Below are positions 45,066 through 45,139 of a stretch of DNA of 45,139 nt, piece by piece. Every line of letters begins with the position of its first letter. The stretch's first letter is position 1. The translations under genes and the position numbers were made by a program. The stretch is from Micractinium sp. NFX-FRZ. Lineage: Eukaryota > Chlorophyta > Trebouxiophyceae > Chlorellales > Chlorellaceae. Where the stretch lies: contig JAPTJF010000486.1 of assembly GCA_029339195.1 (NCBI GenBank), forward strand, positions 1 to 45,139, written 5' to 3'. The notes beneath the pieces are model-generated. The model saw only the letters and a program-made list of their open reading frames with translations. It was not told where the DNA came from and did no database searches.

Positions 45066-45139
<74 letters not shown>
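45066..45139. other. Poly-G homopolymer at right contig end
   Basis: A run of 74 G ends the window and interrupts the pyrophosphorylase gene just inside an intron. It mirrors the left end and is most likely an artefact. Confidence 0.85.

Overview
This window looks like an almost complete 45 kb contig of nuclear DNA from a green alga, most likely a trebouxiophyte of the Chlorella type (the lineage is inference). The evidence is a very high GC content, strongly G/C-biased third codon positions, many short GT-AG introns (up to 16 per gene), TGTAA-type polyadenylation signals 3' of most genes, and plant/algal genes: cytochrome c6A, a plastid ISA3-type isoamylase and a vacuolar-iron-transporter (VIT) family protein. 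Both ends are about 75 consecutive G, which looks like a sequencing or assembly artefact. The first and last genes are cut by these ends.

Layout. 171-1871 (+): 3' part of an ERK7/MAPK15-like MAP kinase with a TDY activation loop. 2058-2687 (-): tubulin-binding cofactor A, convergent with the kinase, with overlapping predicted 3' UTRs. 3214-7226 (-): PP1-like PPP phosphatase with an Ala-rich tail. 7644-8998 (-): thylakoid-lumen cytochrome c6A. 8999-11928: long gene-poor stretch, C-rich on the minus strand. 11929-12383 (-): small unknown protein with a GC-AG intron. 12894-16123 (-): VIT-family transporter with a mitochondrial-looking presequence and a His-rich segment. 17001-24809 (-): ISA3-type isoamylase, 17 exons. 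25228-28517 (+): fructosamine-3-kinase family. 29929-31138 (-): Gly-rich repeat protein of unknown function. 31312-32315 (+): unknown, possibly mitochondrial protein. 33006-40184 (-): protein with five Tudor-like modules, probably chromatin-associated. 41356-45057 (+): UDP-N-acetylglucosamine pyrophosphorylase, truncated at the contig end.

The genes are housekeeping functions from different pathways and do not form one cluster. Three divergent pairs may share promoters: isoamylase/fructosamine kinase, Gly-rich protein/31312 protein, and Tudor protein/UDP-GlcNAc pyrophosphorylase.

The most unusual signal is structural. In at least four genes, introns carry decayed tandem copies of the neighbouring exon edge together with its splice site, usually 60-125 bp away. 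This looks like repeated duplication across exon-intron junctions. It could enlarge introns, create decoy splice sites, or mark introns born by duplication of an AGGT-containing exon segment. All exon structures were assembled by eye from splice consensus, reading phase and family conservation; total coding lengths came out as whole numbers of codons for every gene taken as complete.
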